This document shows positions 27,965-35,955 of a DNA stretch of 64,000 bases, piece by piece (the stretch's first letter is position 1; each line of letters opens with the position of its first letter). The position numbers and the translations under genes are program-made. Source of the DNA: an uncultured Pseudoteredinibacter sp. (GTDB taxonomy: Bacteria; Pseudomonadota; Gammaproteobacteria; Pseudomonadales; Cellvibrionaceae); contig NZ_CANMYE010000012.1 in the NCBI RefSeq assembly GCF_947502065.1, positions 1 through 64,000 on the forward strand, written 5' to 3'. Under the pieces are notes generated by a model. The model was not told the origin of the DNA. It did no database searches and saw only the letters and a list, made by a program, of their open reading frames with translations.

Positions 27965-29232
27965 ACTGCTCGCTCGAGCTCATTGACCAAGGTGCGTTGA
28001 GATATTAGCGGAGTTAACTTCATCAATAACTCACCCCGCTTACCCTCTAGCAAGCCTTGCTGTTTGCTAGCCAGTAAGAGCATGCCTCTGCGTTGGCCCG
28101 GCTCTCCAAGAGGGACACCTAGAATAGAATGCGCATGAGTATTACGCATGAGCTCACGCATCAAGCGGCTATCTTTGATTTTTACCGCAAAACTATCGAT
28201 GTCCTTTTCGGCCCAAAGTCGCTTCGCGATAATATGTCTTGCAATAAATTCAGCTAAATTGCCATCTTCTATGGTTGCTGTTTTTGCAAACCAACGCTTC
28301 ATGCTGCTGGCAGGGCTTGCCGCCTGCAAGCGCAATTCTGCTTCCTGTAAAGAAATAATCCCTACCCAATCAACATTAAAATAGTCACCACAAATATCGA
28401 GAACGGCATCCACTGTCTGCTGCTCACTGGCACCTTCTTCAAGCTGATCCAGTAGCTTAAGAATAAGATCGATTCGAATTGACAGTGAATTAAACGCTGT
28501 TGTTACTTCAGAAACTTCATCTTTACCCTTGGCTTCCAATTGCAAACCAAAATTACCCTCTGCTACTTTATTGGTTGTTTCGGCCAAACGCTTAACGGGC
28601 TTAACTACTGCCATAAAAAACCAAAAGCTGAAAATCAAGCTAGCGACAATTACGGCCAATGCCAAGCTCAAAGCGAACTGCTGCTGCTTCACTTGACGCT
28701 CCTGATTATACTGCTCCGCTTTTTCAACCAACACTTGCGCTAGCGTTGTTAAGCCCGGCCCTTGCTCGCGAATTTTCTGTGTCGCCCACTCGAGCCTAGG
28801 CTCTTCCTTATTATCACCAATAGCCTCGTTGTAACTTCGAGTAAAGCTGGCCAAAGCTAGCTGCCATTGCTGATGACTTTGAGCCAGCCCCTTTGTACTA
28901 AGCTGTAAAATAAGAGAACCTCCATCGATATCCGCCAAACGTTCACCCAAATGCAAATCATCTTGTTGCAGCGAACTGACGGCAGCTTCAAACTCTTTGT
29001 AATACAAAGCTACATCACGAAAATACGATTGATAATCTCTGGGCGCATTCGCCCCATAGGAGGCGGCTTTGGCCTCTAGGGTTTTAATATCGCGCTCTAG
29101 AGTCTCTGCAGAAGAAAGCAACAAGGTAGACTGTTGCTCTAAACGAGCACTCTGATTATGAAAGATTAGATTAAGCAGGGCGATCAATATTAGCAATGCA
29201 CTAAACATGGCCGTTTTTGCAGCAAGCTTCAT
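27961..29232 (-). CDS. HAMP-GAF membrane sensor without an output domain
   Basis: A 423-residue inner-membrane protein. TM1 about 8-25, periplasmic helical region about 26-185, TM2 about 188-212, HAMP about 213-265 (VKPVKRLAETTNKVAEGNF), then a GAF-like domain (about 285-415; ILGVPLG, RRGMLLLASKQQG). No kinase, GGDEF or chemoreceptor module follows, so any signal must pass by protein contact. ATG 29232 has GGAGAAG upstream; the longer frame starts at 29247. It lies tail to tail with the CheX gene, sharing the stop TTAA. A modest candidate partner of the neighbouring c-di-GMP and CheY proteins; its ligand is unknown. Confidence 0.82.
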   Translation of the reverse strand: MKLAAKTAMFSALLILIALLNLIFHNQSARLEQQSTLLLSSAETLERDIKTLEAKAASYGANAPRDYQSYFRDVALYYKEFEAAVSSLQQDDLHLGERLADIDGGSLILQLSTKGLAQSHQQWQLALASFTRSYNEAIGDNKEEPRLEWATQKIREQGPGLTTLAQVLVEKAEQYNQERQVKQQQFALSLALAVIVASLIFSFWFFMAVVKPVKRLAETTNKVAEGNFGLQLEAKGKDEVSEVTTAFNSLSIRIDLILKLLDQLEEGASEQQTVDAVLDICGDYFNVDWVGIISLQEAELRLQAASPASSMKRWFAKTATIEDGNLAEFIARHIIAKRLWAEKDIDSFAVKIKDSRLMRELMRNTHAHSILGVPLGEPGQRRGMLLLASKQQGLLEGKRGELLMKLTPLISQRTLVNELERAV

Positions 29233-29395
29233 GGGCTTCTCCAGCATTTTTATGTGTGCAAATGCTAAAAGCCATCTCTTCTTGAATTATCACAAATCTG
29301 TGACGGCAAGCTCATTAGTTTGTTAAAGCTTTATACCGACCAATTGAAAACAAAGCCACAGCGCTATTTCAGACAAGTTCAACGGTAACTTTTAC

Positions 29396-30088
29396 TCACG
29401 GTATAGGTAGATCGAACAGTAACGCTTGGCAAGGTTTATTTATAGCCTCCAGCGAAAAGCCTTCGTCTGATATAGCAATAGCATCCCCCGCTTTTAGAAA
29501 TTCACCAGCCAAGCTGGCCGATCCCGCAATCAAGTGAACATAGTAAGCTCGCCCTGCGGTTTGATGGCTCCACTTCTCGCCGGTTTTTAGACGTAGCATT
29601 TTAAGCTCTACATCTTGTTTTACTTTTAATGAGCCGTCTTGACCACTAGGGCTAAGCAAGAGCTCTTCAGTTAAATGTTGCTGTAGGCTTTTTTGTTGGT
29701 AAGTTGGCTGTCCACCAAGGCTATTGGGCTCTATCCAGATCTGCAAAAAGCGTAAGCGCTCCTTTTGGGAGTGGTTATATTCAGAATGGCGTATGCCGCG
29801 ACCTGCACTCATTAACTGAATATCACCGGCTGGTAAAATAAAGCTATTACCCTCGCTATCTCGGTGCTCCATCGCTCCTTCTACAACATAGGATAGAATC
29901 TCCATATCTTGGTGGCCATGAGCACCAAAGCCTGCCCCAGCAATGACCAGATCATCATTTAAAACTCGCAAATAGGAGAAGCCCATAAACTTTGGGTCAT
30001 AATAGTTTGCAAAAGAAAAAGAATGTCGACTTTTCAGCCAGCCATAATTAGCTGTGCCTCTTTGTGAACCTCGACGAATGTACCTCAT
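29396..30088 (-). CDS. Pirin family protein (YhhW/YhaK-like)
   Basis: A 230-residue bicupin of the pirin family. The metal ligands are visible as HGHQDMEI (two His) and RHSEYNH (His and Glu), with the family's FANYYDPKFMGF start. E. coli YhhW is a quercetinase; YhaK is a redox-sensitive relative. It is the last gene of a three-gene unit, 11 bases after the LysR stop. The set yqjG, LysR gene and pirin also clusters in E. coli (yqjG, yhaJ, yhaK), which suggests a shared quinone or aromatic-stress role. Confidence 0.92.
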   Translation of the reverse strand: MRYIRRGSQRGTANYGWLKSRHSFSFANYYDPKFMGFSYLRVLNDDLVIAGAGFGAHGHQDMEILSYVVEGAMEHRDSEGNSFILPAGDIQLMSAGRGIRHSEYNHSQKERLRFLQIWIEPNSLGGQPTYQQKSLQQHLTEELLLSPSGQDGSLKVKQDVELKMLRLKTGEKWSHQTAGRAYYVHLIAGSASLAGEFLKAGDAIAISDEGFSLEAINKPCQALLFDLPIP

Positions 30089-30099
30089 ACCGCCCTCAA

Positions 30100-31002
30100 C
30101 TACGCCAATTCAGTATTACTTAGATCAAAACTACACATACGTAGGGCGCCCATAAATTCCCTGGCAGCAGGGCCAAGCTTGTCACGATCTTGATAATTCA
30201 AATAAAAACTCTGACTGCGCCTTGCGCCCTCTGCCAAGGGGATCAATTTTAGCTCGCCACTTTGCAACAAGCTGGAGACCGCGGGTAGTGGCAGCCAAGC
30301 AAAGCCCATACCTTGTTGCAACAACGCTATGGAAGCCTGCATATGGCTCACCGTCCAGCGCTGCTCGGCACCTAGCCAACCCACATCGACACTTTGATGC
30401 TCGGCTGAATCTCGCACCACAATTTGACGATGGGATTTAATGTTTTCATAACTGAGCTCTGCACCATTTGAAAACAATGCATGCAGATTATGCGCGACCG
30501 CGACAAATTCGATATTACAAATTTCTTCGTTCAAACCCTCGGGCATAGACAGGGGCGAAAGCGCTATATCTACTCGTGCTGCTGCGGTTAATTCATTGGC
30601 GCCTGAAAGCGCTGTCTCTATGATATCTATGCGCAACTGGGGGTAGATAAGCGAAACCTGGTCTAGTGCCTTGTAGAGTAGGCCTTTCGGGAAGGCGCTA
30701 TCGACTGCCAGCCTTAACTCTGTTTCGACTCCCGCCTGAAGCGATTTGGCTACGGCCTCTATGCGTGCGCTCTCTTCCAATAGATATTCCGCACGCCTTA
30801 GCATCAGGCGCCCAGCTTCGGTCAAAAGAGAGCGACGCCCCACAACGGTTAGCAATTTGATACCCAGAGACTCTTCTAATTTATTTACCGCATGGTGAAT
30901 CGTCGACTGGCTTTTATGTACAACGAGCGCTGCCTGATTAAAACCGCCAGCATCCGCGACGGATTTAAACATCCGCCATTGCTCAAGAGTTGCTTTTTGC
31001 AT
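30100..31002 (-). CDS. LysR family transcriptional regulator
   Basis: 300 residues. N-terminal winged helix-turn-helix (about 5-63; ADAGGFNQAALVVHKSQSTIHHAVNKLEES), then a substrate-binding co-inducer domain (about 90-290). The ATG overlaps the yqjG stop in TAATG, and the pirin gene follows 11 bases later, so it lies in the middle of the operon rather than divergent from its target. It probably controls its own operon; the promoter would be upstream of yqjG (31983-32100). The effector is unknown, and YhaJ is a positional counterpart in E. coli. Confidence 0.93.
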   Translation of the reverse strand: MQKATLEQWRMFKSVADAGGFNQAALVVHKSQSTIHHAVNKLEESLGIKLLTVVGRRSLLTEAGRLMLRRAEYLLEESARIEAVAKSLQAGVETELRLAVDSAFPKGLLYKALDQVSLIYPQLRIDIIETALSGANELTAAARVDIALSPLSMPEGLNEEICNIEFVAVAHNLHALFSNGAELSYENIKSHRQIVVRDSAEHQSVDVGWLGAEQRWTVSHMQASIALLQQGMGFAWLPLPAVSSLLQSGELKLIPLAEGARRSQSFYLNYQDRDKLGPAAREFMGALRMCSFDLSNTELA

Positions 31003-31982
31003 TAATCAAAACGCCCTCTATCGTGTGAACAGGAGTAATCAATATCTGGGCCTGCAGGAACAACGCGGCTAGGGTTGATCATATCGTGGCTGTAATAATA
31101 GTGCCGTTTGATATGATAAAAATCGACAGTCTCGGCTATTCCAGGCCACTGATATAGTTCGCGCACATAATTGCTGATATTTGGGAAATCTTCTAAGCGC
31201 TGACGATTACATTTGAAGTGGCCATGGTATACCGCATCAAAACGAATCAGTGTTGTAAATAATCGCCAATCCGCCTCGCTAATTTTTTTACCCACTAAAT
31301 ATCGCTGCGTGGATAGAATTTCTTCTACTCTATCCAAAGCAGAGAATAGACGGTCGTAAGACTCTTGGTAGGCTTTTTGAGAGGTAGCAAAGCCGCTACG
31401 ATATACGCCATTGTTAATATCTTGGTATACCCAACTATTAACCTCATCAATTTCGGCGGCAAGTTCTTTCGGATAATAGTCATCTTGATTACCGCTTAAC
31501 TCATTAAAGGCCGAGTTAAACATGCGGATAATTTCAGAGGATTCATTGCTGACTACCGAACCTGTTAATTTATCCCACAATAGCGGCACAGTGACTCGGC
31601 CACTGTAATCTGACTTATTACGGGTGTAGATCTCATGCAGATGTGTTGCGCCAAATAAGTCGTCGCCGCTACTACCTTCAGCTTCATTGAAGCTCCAGCC
31701 CTGACCCAACATATCGGGACTAACAACTGAGACAGAGACGTATTTCTCAAGGTTTTTAAGCTTTCTAAAGATCAAAGTACGGTGTGCCCAAGGGCAGGCT
31801 AAGGAGACATACAGATGATAACGGCCAGCTTCAGCTTTAAAACCCAATGCTCCATTGGGGCCCTCTTGGCCATCAGCAGTAATCCAATTCCTTAGCTGAG
31901 CCTCTTCACGTTGAAAGTGGCCATCGTTACCCTCGGTGTCATACCAGCGGTCGTGCCACTGTCCTTCGATTAGTAGGCCCAT
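31002..31982 (-). CDS. yqjG: Glutathionyl-hydroquinone reductase (Xi-class glutathione transferase)
   Basis: A 326-residue YqjG/ECM4 family enzyme that reduces glutathionyl-hydroquinones with glutathione. The active-site cysteine lies in ACPWAHRTLIF near residue 60, and the Xi-class C-terminal helical domain includes EVNSWVYQDINNGVYRSGFA and LTTLIRFDAVY. It is the first gene of the operon with the LysR and pirin genes, with TAATG stop-start coupling at its end. The ribosome-binding site is AGGAGCAAGGC before the ATG. Confidence 0.94.
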   Translation of the reverse strand: MGLLIEGQWHDRWYDTEGNDGHFQREEAQLRNWITADGQEGPNGALGFKAEAGRYHLYVSLACPWAHRTLIFRKLKNLEKYVSVSVVSPDMLGQGWSFNEAEGSSGDDLFGATHLHEIYTRNKSDYSGRVTVPLLWDKLTGSVVSNESSEIIRMFNSAFNELSGNQDDYYPKELAAEIDEVNSWVYQDINNGVYRSGFATSQKAYQESYDRLFSALDRVEEILSTQRYLVGKKISEADWRLFTTLIRFDAVYHGHFKCNRQRLEDFPNISNYVRELYQWPGIAETVDFYHIKRHYYYSHDMINPSRVVPAGPDIDYSCSHDRGRFD

Positions 31983-32149
31983 TGCCTTGCTCCTGTTGTT
32001 TAAAAAGCCTTTGATGGAGGTTTAAGTTAGGAGAAAGCTTAATGTTCTAAAGGGTGTATGAATAACGGAATTTATTGAAAGATTTGTTCTATGGATTCGA
32101 ATGATTGGTTTTTGGGGTTGGGAGGAGTGTTTGAATCGTGCATGAATCT

Positions 32150-32177
32150 GGGGTCAGAACCCATGGGTTCTGACCCC
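32150..32177. repeat. 28-bp perfect palindrome (REP-like)
   Basis: Arms GGGGTCAGAACCCA and its exact complement meet without a loop. The GGGGTCAGA...TCTGACCCC form recalls dispersed REP-type palindromes linked to RAYT (REP-associated tyrosine) transposases in gammaproteobacteria; that link is from memory. Only one copy is in this window and no transposase is present. It lies 26 bases past the stop of the 32203-32742 gene. Confidence 0.75.
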
Positions 32178-32202
32178 GACGGTGGTGGGGTTTTTGTGAT
32201 AC

Positions 32203-32742
32203 TTACCTTAACTTTCGCATTCTATCTGATTCATAAAACGCATCTCTACGATCATCATAGCTCCCCGTTAACTGGCCTTGCGCGTCGCAAAACTGGTCTG
32301 CCTGAAAATCTAAAAATTCCATGTACTCTCGATAGGAACCAAAGGGCACAGGGGAGAATGTTTCAGCGTAGCGCTTTTTATCCCACTGCACCTGCATATA
32401 TTCCAATTGACGAAATTGAATTGCCATACAGCTTAGAGCACAAACAATAATTGCGCTATTTACAAACACTGAAAAATACTTGTCAGAGACGAGATTATAG
32501 ATAGCCCGCATTAGCTCTATAGCTGACAAACCGGCTATTAAAAAGAAAGATAAGAAGGTAAGTCCCAAAGGGGAATAAACACCATGACCATAGTTTAACC
32601 AATAGCTATTAAACAACTTACAGCTGTCGGTAACAATCATATAGATCAATTGCCACTGATAGATAAAGAAAACTATCACAAGGACTGACACTATGAGCCA
32701 TGTATGACTTTCGTCTTTGCGAATGTGGGGCTTTCTCTTCAT
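32203..32742 (-). CDS. Small membrane protein of unknown function
   Basis: I do not recognise this 179-residue protein. It has three hydrophobic helices (about 15-37, 58-82 and 95-115) and then a polar, charged tail of about 60 residues (QFRQLEYMQVQWDKKRY onwards, ending SDRMRKLR). ATG 32742 has AAGGAAC upstream; the longer frame to 32847 runs into the GC-rich repeat patch. It is monocistronic between yqjG and tmRNA, beside two unusual palindromes. It could be a recently acquired gene. A real gene is likely because the start, ribosome-binding site and membrane pattern agree. Confidence 0.6.
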   Translation of the reverse strand: MKRKPHIRKDESHTWLIVSVLVIVFFIYQWQLIYMIVTDSCKLFNSYWLNYGHGVYSPLGLTFLSFFLIAGLSAIELMRAIYNLVSDKYFSVFVNSAIIVCALSCMAIQFRQLEYMQVQWDKKRYAETFSPVPFGSYREYMEFLDFQADQFCDAQGQLTGSYDDRRDAFYESDRMRKLR

Positions 32743-32817
32743 CACAGTTCCTTGTGGGAAGTACAGGCTGACAGTTATATCACAGTGTTTAGTGTTGTTT
32801 AAGGTTCGAGGACTGTG

Positions 32818-32927
32818 GCGGGATTGGATTCGCGCTCCTGCGCTCACCCCTGCGGGGTTGCGGCTGGGCGCCGCAATCCAAAATCGCTCCGGGCGATTTT
32901 GTGAACCCGGGCGTGGTCATTCACCCA
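32818..32927. repeat. GC-rich hairpin patch next to tmRNA
   Basis: A stretch richer in G+C than its surroundings, with several short stem-loops: CCCC-TGC-GGGG, a GCGGC...GCCGC stem and AAATCG-CTCCGGG-CGATTT. No coding potential is seen. The start (GGCGGGATTGGATTCGCG) faintly resembles the complement of a tRNA or tmRNA T-arm. It may be a mobile repeat or decayed insertion scar. Confidence 0.4.
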
Positions 32928-32997
32928 CCGGCTCCACCAATACCAAAAAGGCCCATCCCCTTGCGGGGATGGGCCTTTTTGGTATTGGTGGAGCCGG
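32928..32997. repeat. 33-bp-arm perfect inverted repeat overlapping the tmRNA 3' end
   Basis: Positions 32928-32960 and 32965-32997 are perfectly complementary over 33 bases, with the 4-base loop TTGC. The right arm contains the last 12 bases of tmRNA (CCGGCTCCACCA on its own strand), so the left arm carries an inverted copy of the tmRNA 3' end. The central 16 bp is the transcription terminator. The outer part is not needed for termination. Confidence 0.95.
32945..32980 (-). terminator. tmRNA terminator
   Basis: A 16-bp stem (AAAAAGGCCCATCCCC and its complement) with a 4-base loop, ending in TTTTT on either strand. It begins 6 bases downstream of the tmRNA CCA end. Confidence 0.9.
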
Positions 32998-33376
32998 CGG
33001 GATTTGAACCCGCGTCCGTCAGCACTCCGCCTTAGGGTCTACATGTTTAGTTCCGCCTGTTAATTTAGCGCCTTACAGCCCGGCGGGCGTGACGTAATTT
33101 GCGATCTCAGTTAAGTGTTTAGCAGCGCCACCCTGAGCAAATATTGCTGCGATCCTATTCTGAATGACAGTCAATAACGCGGTATAGGCACCTTGTTAAG
33201 GACCGCTAGGGGCGTACCCCTAGGTGGTACAGCAAAAAGCTACTTACGCAGCTAGTTGAGCACCGTAGTTGTCATCATTGGCAACTAATAATGTGCAGCT
33301 TTGGATTAACGTGATTGGCTACCATCACGACATGCACCTAAGGTTTTGTCACCGGCGTCGAATCCTAATCGGCCCC
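32986..33376 (-). ncRNA. ssrA: Transfer-messenger RNA
   Basis: 391 nt, rescuing stalled ribosomes with SmpB. The 5' end GGGGCCG pairs with CGGCUCC before the encoded ACCA at the 3' end (one G-U pair). The T-arm reads GGGTTCAAATCCC. The tag frame on the minus strand encodes ANDDNYGAQLAA and then TAA, a typical degradation tag ending in LAA-like AA. The promoter -10 is at 33432-33437, and a strong terminator follows. Confidence 0.97.
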
Positions 33377-33431
33377 GGAGTTTCAAGCTTTGGCAGCTGC
33401 CAGACCTGAAACCCTCGCAATGCGAACCGCG

Positions 33432-33437
33432 ATTATA
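33432..33437 (-). promoter_or_regulatory. ssrA: ssrA promoter -10 element
   Basis: A perfect TATAAT on the minus strand, inside GGCTATAATCGC, about 55 bases upstream of the mature tmRNA 5' end. The -35 region is poorly matched, as in some strong stable-RNA promoters. Confidence 0.65.
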
Positions 33438-33577
33438 GCCTAAAACACGGAACTATTTCACCTAAGATCTTCTAAGTTCTCATTAAAGAAAGTCTAAGCT
33501 TGCGCCTGCTTTCAGGCTTTGGCTAAACGGTATACACTTTGGCCTTTTATTGAGACCTATAGATCTTGGAGATAAGT

Positions 33578-34189
33578 ATGAAGCGTTTTACCGCTCTTTT
33601 AGCCGGCCTGACACTGGCGCTGTTTAGCTTGCTGGCAAGCGCCCAGACTAAGTTTCAGGAGCATAAACACTATGAGGACGTCGCTCCACAGATTTCAGCT
33701 AAAGGCCTTCCTAAATCTGTAGCGGGCTTCTTCTGGTATGGCTGCGGCCACTGTTATGCCTTTGAGCCCACCTTAGAAAGCTGGCTAGAGCACAAGCCTG
33801 CCGATATCGCCTTTACCCGCATACCGGCCGTTTTAGGTCGCAATTGGATCCCCCATGCTCAAGCTTTCTATGCCACTGAGCAATTGGGCATTAGCGATAA
33901 GACTCACCAAGCACTATTTGATGCTATTCATAAAGATCGCAAGAAGCTGTTTGCGCCAACAGATATTGCCGAGTTTTTAGCAGAGGTTAGCGGTGAAGAT
34001 GCCGCCAAGATTTTGGTGCATATGAATGCCCAAGATACCCATAAGTCCATTGCTGACTCGATCGATACAGCGCAGAAATATCGCCTACGTGGCGTGCCAT
34101 CTATTCTGGTTGGCGGCAAATACTTGGTTGACCCAGGCGCGGTTGGCCAAGACTTAGGGGCGGTTATTGACTTCCTATTAAGTCAATAG
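33578..34189 (+). CDS. dsbA: Periplasmic thiol:disulfide oxidoreductase DsbA
   Basis: 203 residues: signal peptide about 1-22 (MKRFTALLAGLTLALFSLLASA), then a thioredoxin-like DsbA fold. The active site is WYGCGHCYAFEP, i.e. CGHC where enteric DsbA has CPHC, and the cis-proline is in RGVPSILVGG. It introduces disulfides into exported proteins and should be reoxidised by DsbB. ATG 33578 has GGAGA upstream; the longer frame uses TTG 33566. Monocistronic, with a bidirectional terminator after it. The Gly in the active-site dipeptide may shift redox potential. Confidence 0.95.
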   Translation: MKRFTALLAGLTLALFSLLASAQTKFQEHKHYEDVAPQISAKGLPKSVAGFFWYGCGHCYAFEPTLESWLEHKPADIAFTRIPAVLGRNWIPHAQAFYATEQLGISDKTHQALFDAIHKDRKKLFAPTDIAEFLAEVSGEDAAKILVHMNAQDTHKSIADSIDTAQKYRLRGVPSILVGGKYLVDPGAVGQDLGAVIDFLLSQ

Positions 34190-34201
34190 GCAACAGCTTG
34201 A

Positions 34202-34243
34202 AGCCATAAAAAAACCGGAGCATGCTCCGGTTTTTTTATGGCT
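34202..34243. terminator. Bidirectional terminator between dsbA and the PilZ gene
   Basis: A continuous 42-base palindrome: AGCCATAAAAAAACCGGAGCA followed by its exact complement, with the CCGGAGC core stem and T-runs on both strands, between convergent genes. Confidence 0.93.
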
Positions 34244-34290
34244 AGTGTTTATAGCGTTTCACTGTACTGCGCGGTTATTATTGGTGCATA

Positions 34291-34890
34291 TTAATCTTCC
34301 TGCACATCACCCGCTACTTCAATACGGGTATCTTGCCTAGCCTCTCTCAACTGATCACCTTGGCGGCGCACAATATGTTGAATCAAGATTTCTTGGTCAT
34401 GCTCACTCATATTGGCAAAATCCATACGAATGTAGAATTTTTGTTTTTCTTCATCCATTCCACATGATACGACGCTGGCATAGCACTGCACCAAATGATT
34501 GCCGGGTTTTAATGACATTTCTAAACTAATCGTCGCACCTTCTGGTATCGACTCATCGGTGAATAGAGCCATACCACAAGCACTGATATTAACTTCATGA
34601 ACTTTATAAGCAACGCGGCGAACCAAGCGGCTATCCAGTTCAAGCTGATTGATTACCGCGCTTAATTTGGCGTTTAAGGTTTCCATCAGCTCTGCAACCA
34701 AGGGGTCGCGAGTCTGCAATTGGCCACATAGATTAGCTATTTTATTATCGTATGAAGCGATCAAATTCATCGAGTCGACAGGCTTAATCTCTCCATCTAA
34801 CTGATCAGCCAGCTCTTCATCGCTCAGTAGGCGATAGGCAACACCTATGCTGTCGTCAATACGAAAAAAACGGCGGCGTTCATGGCTCAT
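34291..34890 (-). CDS. PilZ domain protein
   Basis: 199 residues. The c-di-GMP-binding signatures are present: RRRFFR at the N-terminus (RxxxR) and NISACG (the [DN]xSxxG motif) near residue 100, separated by an unusually long helical insert (about 40-90) rather than the usual 20-30 residues. It is the third gene of a pomA-pomB-PilZ unit, 40 bases after pomB. Inference: it links c-di-GMP level to the stator, as YcgR does for MotA in E. coli, though it lacks the YcgR N-domain. Confidence 0.88.
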   Translation of the reverse strand: MSHERRRFFRIDDSIGVAYRLLSDEELADQLDGEIKPVDSMNLIASYDNKIANLCGQLQTRDPLVAELMETLNAKLSAVINQLELDSRLVRRVAYKVHEVNISACGMALFTDESIPEGATISLEMSLKPGNHLVQCYASVVSCGMDEEKQKFYIRMDFANMSEHDQEILIQHIVRRQGDQLREARQDTRIEVAGDVQED

Positions 34891-34930
34891 AGTGTCTTCC
34901 AGTCATTGCAGTGGCAATGCCACGGCTGAT

Positions 34931-35944
34931 TTAAAATATTTCGTTTGGTTTTAACTCAAACTGATAATTTGGTGGCTCTAAATCTAGGTTGCGTAACAAG
35001 TCCTGCCCTTCCTGATTTTGCAGAAGCTTCTTATCTTCTTCGTTCAGCTCATCATCTAAGCCTTGGCTGATCATGATCTCTACCCGTCGATTTTTGGCTC
35101 GGTTTTTACGATTGGTATTTTCTACCAAGGGCTTCGTTGCCGCATAACCTGCCACTTCGAAACGATTTTCTGCCACCCGCTTGCCCACCATTAATGCATG
35201 AGCAACCGACACTGCCCGCGCCGTGGACAGCTCCCAATTCGATCTAAATCGTTTAGTACGAATTGGTAAATCATCAGTATGGCCTTGCACCTGTACTTTA
35301 CCCGCTTGCTTTGCCAGCACCGCCGAGACCTCTTCTAACACCTGGAAATATTTCTCGGTTAAGGTAGCCGAGCCAGATTTAAAAGAGCCTTTTTCACGAA
35401 TTCGTATAATAATTTTTCGCCCAATAGTCTCAATTTCAATTTCACCAGTGACAATTTGTGCCTGCAAAGCCTGCGCTAAGACAGCCGCATCACGCTCGGT
35501 TTCTTTCACCAGCTCTTCGAGCTTTTCCTCAAGCCTTTCTTGCAGCTCTTTGTCGCTGGCCTTCTCGACACCAGCTTCTAAATTCTCTTCACCTTTTTCG
35601 ATGTCGAACTCATTAGCCTGATCGAACTCCAAACTGGATTGGGTAATATCTTCCGTCTTTTGCCAGATCTCATTGATCGGTGTTGGCTCTGGAATAGCTG
35701 GGCTAAATTCACGTGCAATAATACTGGTACCCTTTGGCGGATCTGTCACAGCCAATTTGGTTTGCACGCCAAAAGCCTGCGAGAGAGAACCCGCTAAACG
35801 CTTAAATTTTTGTGCGTCCATCTCCGAGAATGACAATAGCAATACGAAGAAACACATCAATAGAGACATCAAGTCCGCGAAGGTCCCCATCCACGGGGGG
35901 AGGCCTTCGACGCAATCACAACTTTGCTCTTCTTCATCACTCAT
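34931..35944 (-). CDS. pomB: Flagellar stator protein PomB (sodium-driven MotB type)
   Basis: 337 residues. The single membrane helix begins after PPWMGTFADLMSLLMCF, with the ion-carrying aspartate at D24, the same number as in Vibrio PomB. A long charged linker with coiled-coil segments (about 100-165) leads to an OmpA-like peptidoglycan-binding domain (VQVQGHTDDLPI, NWELSTARA). The text around residues 50-80 (PKGTSIIAREFSP) is close to Vibrio PomB, so I favour sodium over proton coupling, by family similarity. It starts 11 bases after pomA. Confidence 0.94.
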   Translation of the reverse strand: MSDEEEQSCDCVEGLPPWMGTFADLMSLLMCFFVLLLSFSEMDAQKFKRLAGSLSQAFGVQTKLAVTDPPKGTSIIAREFSPAIPEPTPINEIWQKTEDITQSSLEFDQANEFDIEKGEENLEAGVEKASDKELQERLEEKLEELVKETERDAAVLAQALQAQIVTGEIEIETIGRKIIIRIREKGSFKSGSATLTEKYFQVLEEVSAVLAKQAGKVQVQGHTDDLPIRTKRFRSNWELSTARAVSVAHALMVGKRVAENRFEVAGYAATKPLVENTNRKNRAKNRRVEIMISQGLDDELNEEDKKLLQNQEGQDLLRNLDLEPPNYQFELKPNEIF

Positions 35945-35955
35945 CTGTCAGCCCT

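Noticed and set aside
32091..32450. 119-codon plus-strand frame
   Set aside because: It overlaps the palindrome and the antisense membrane-protein gene, and has no recognisable features.
32986..33020. tRNA-like T-arm and CCA end
   Set aside because: It is the 3' part of tmRNA, not a separate tRNA.
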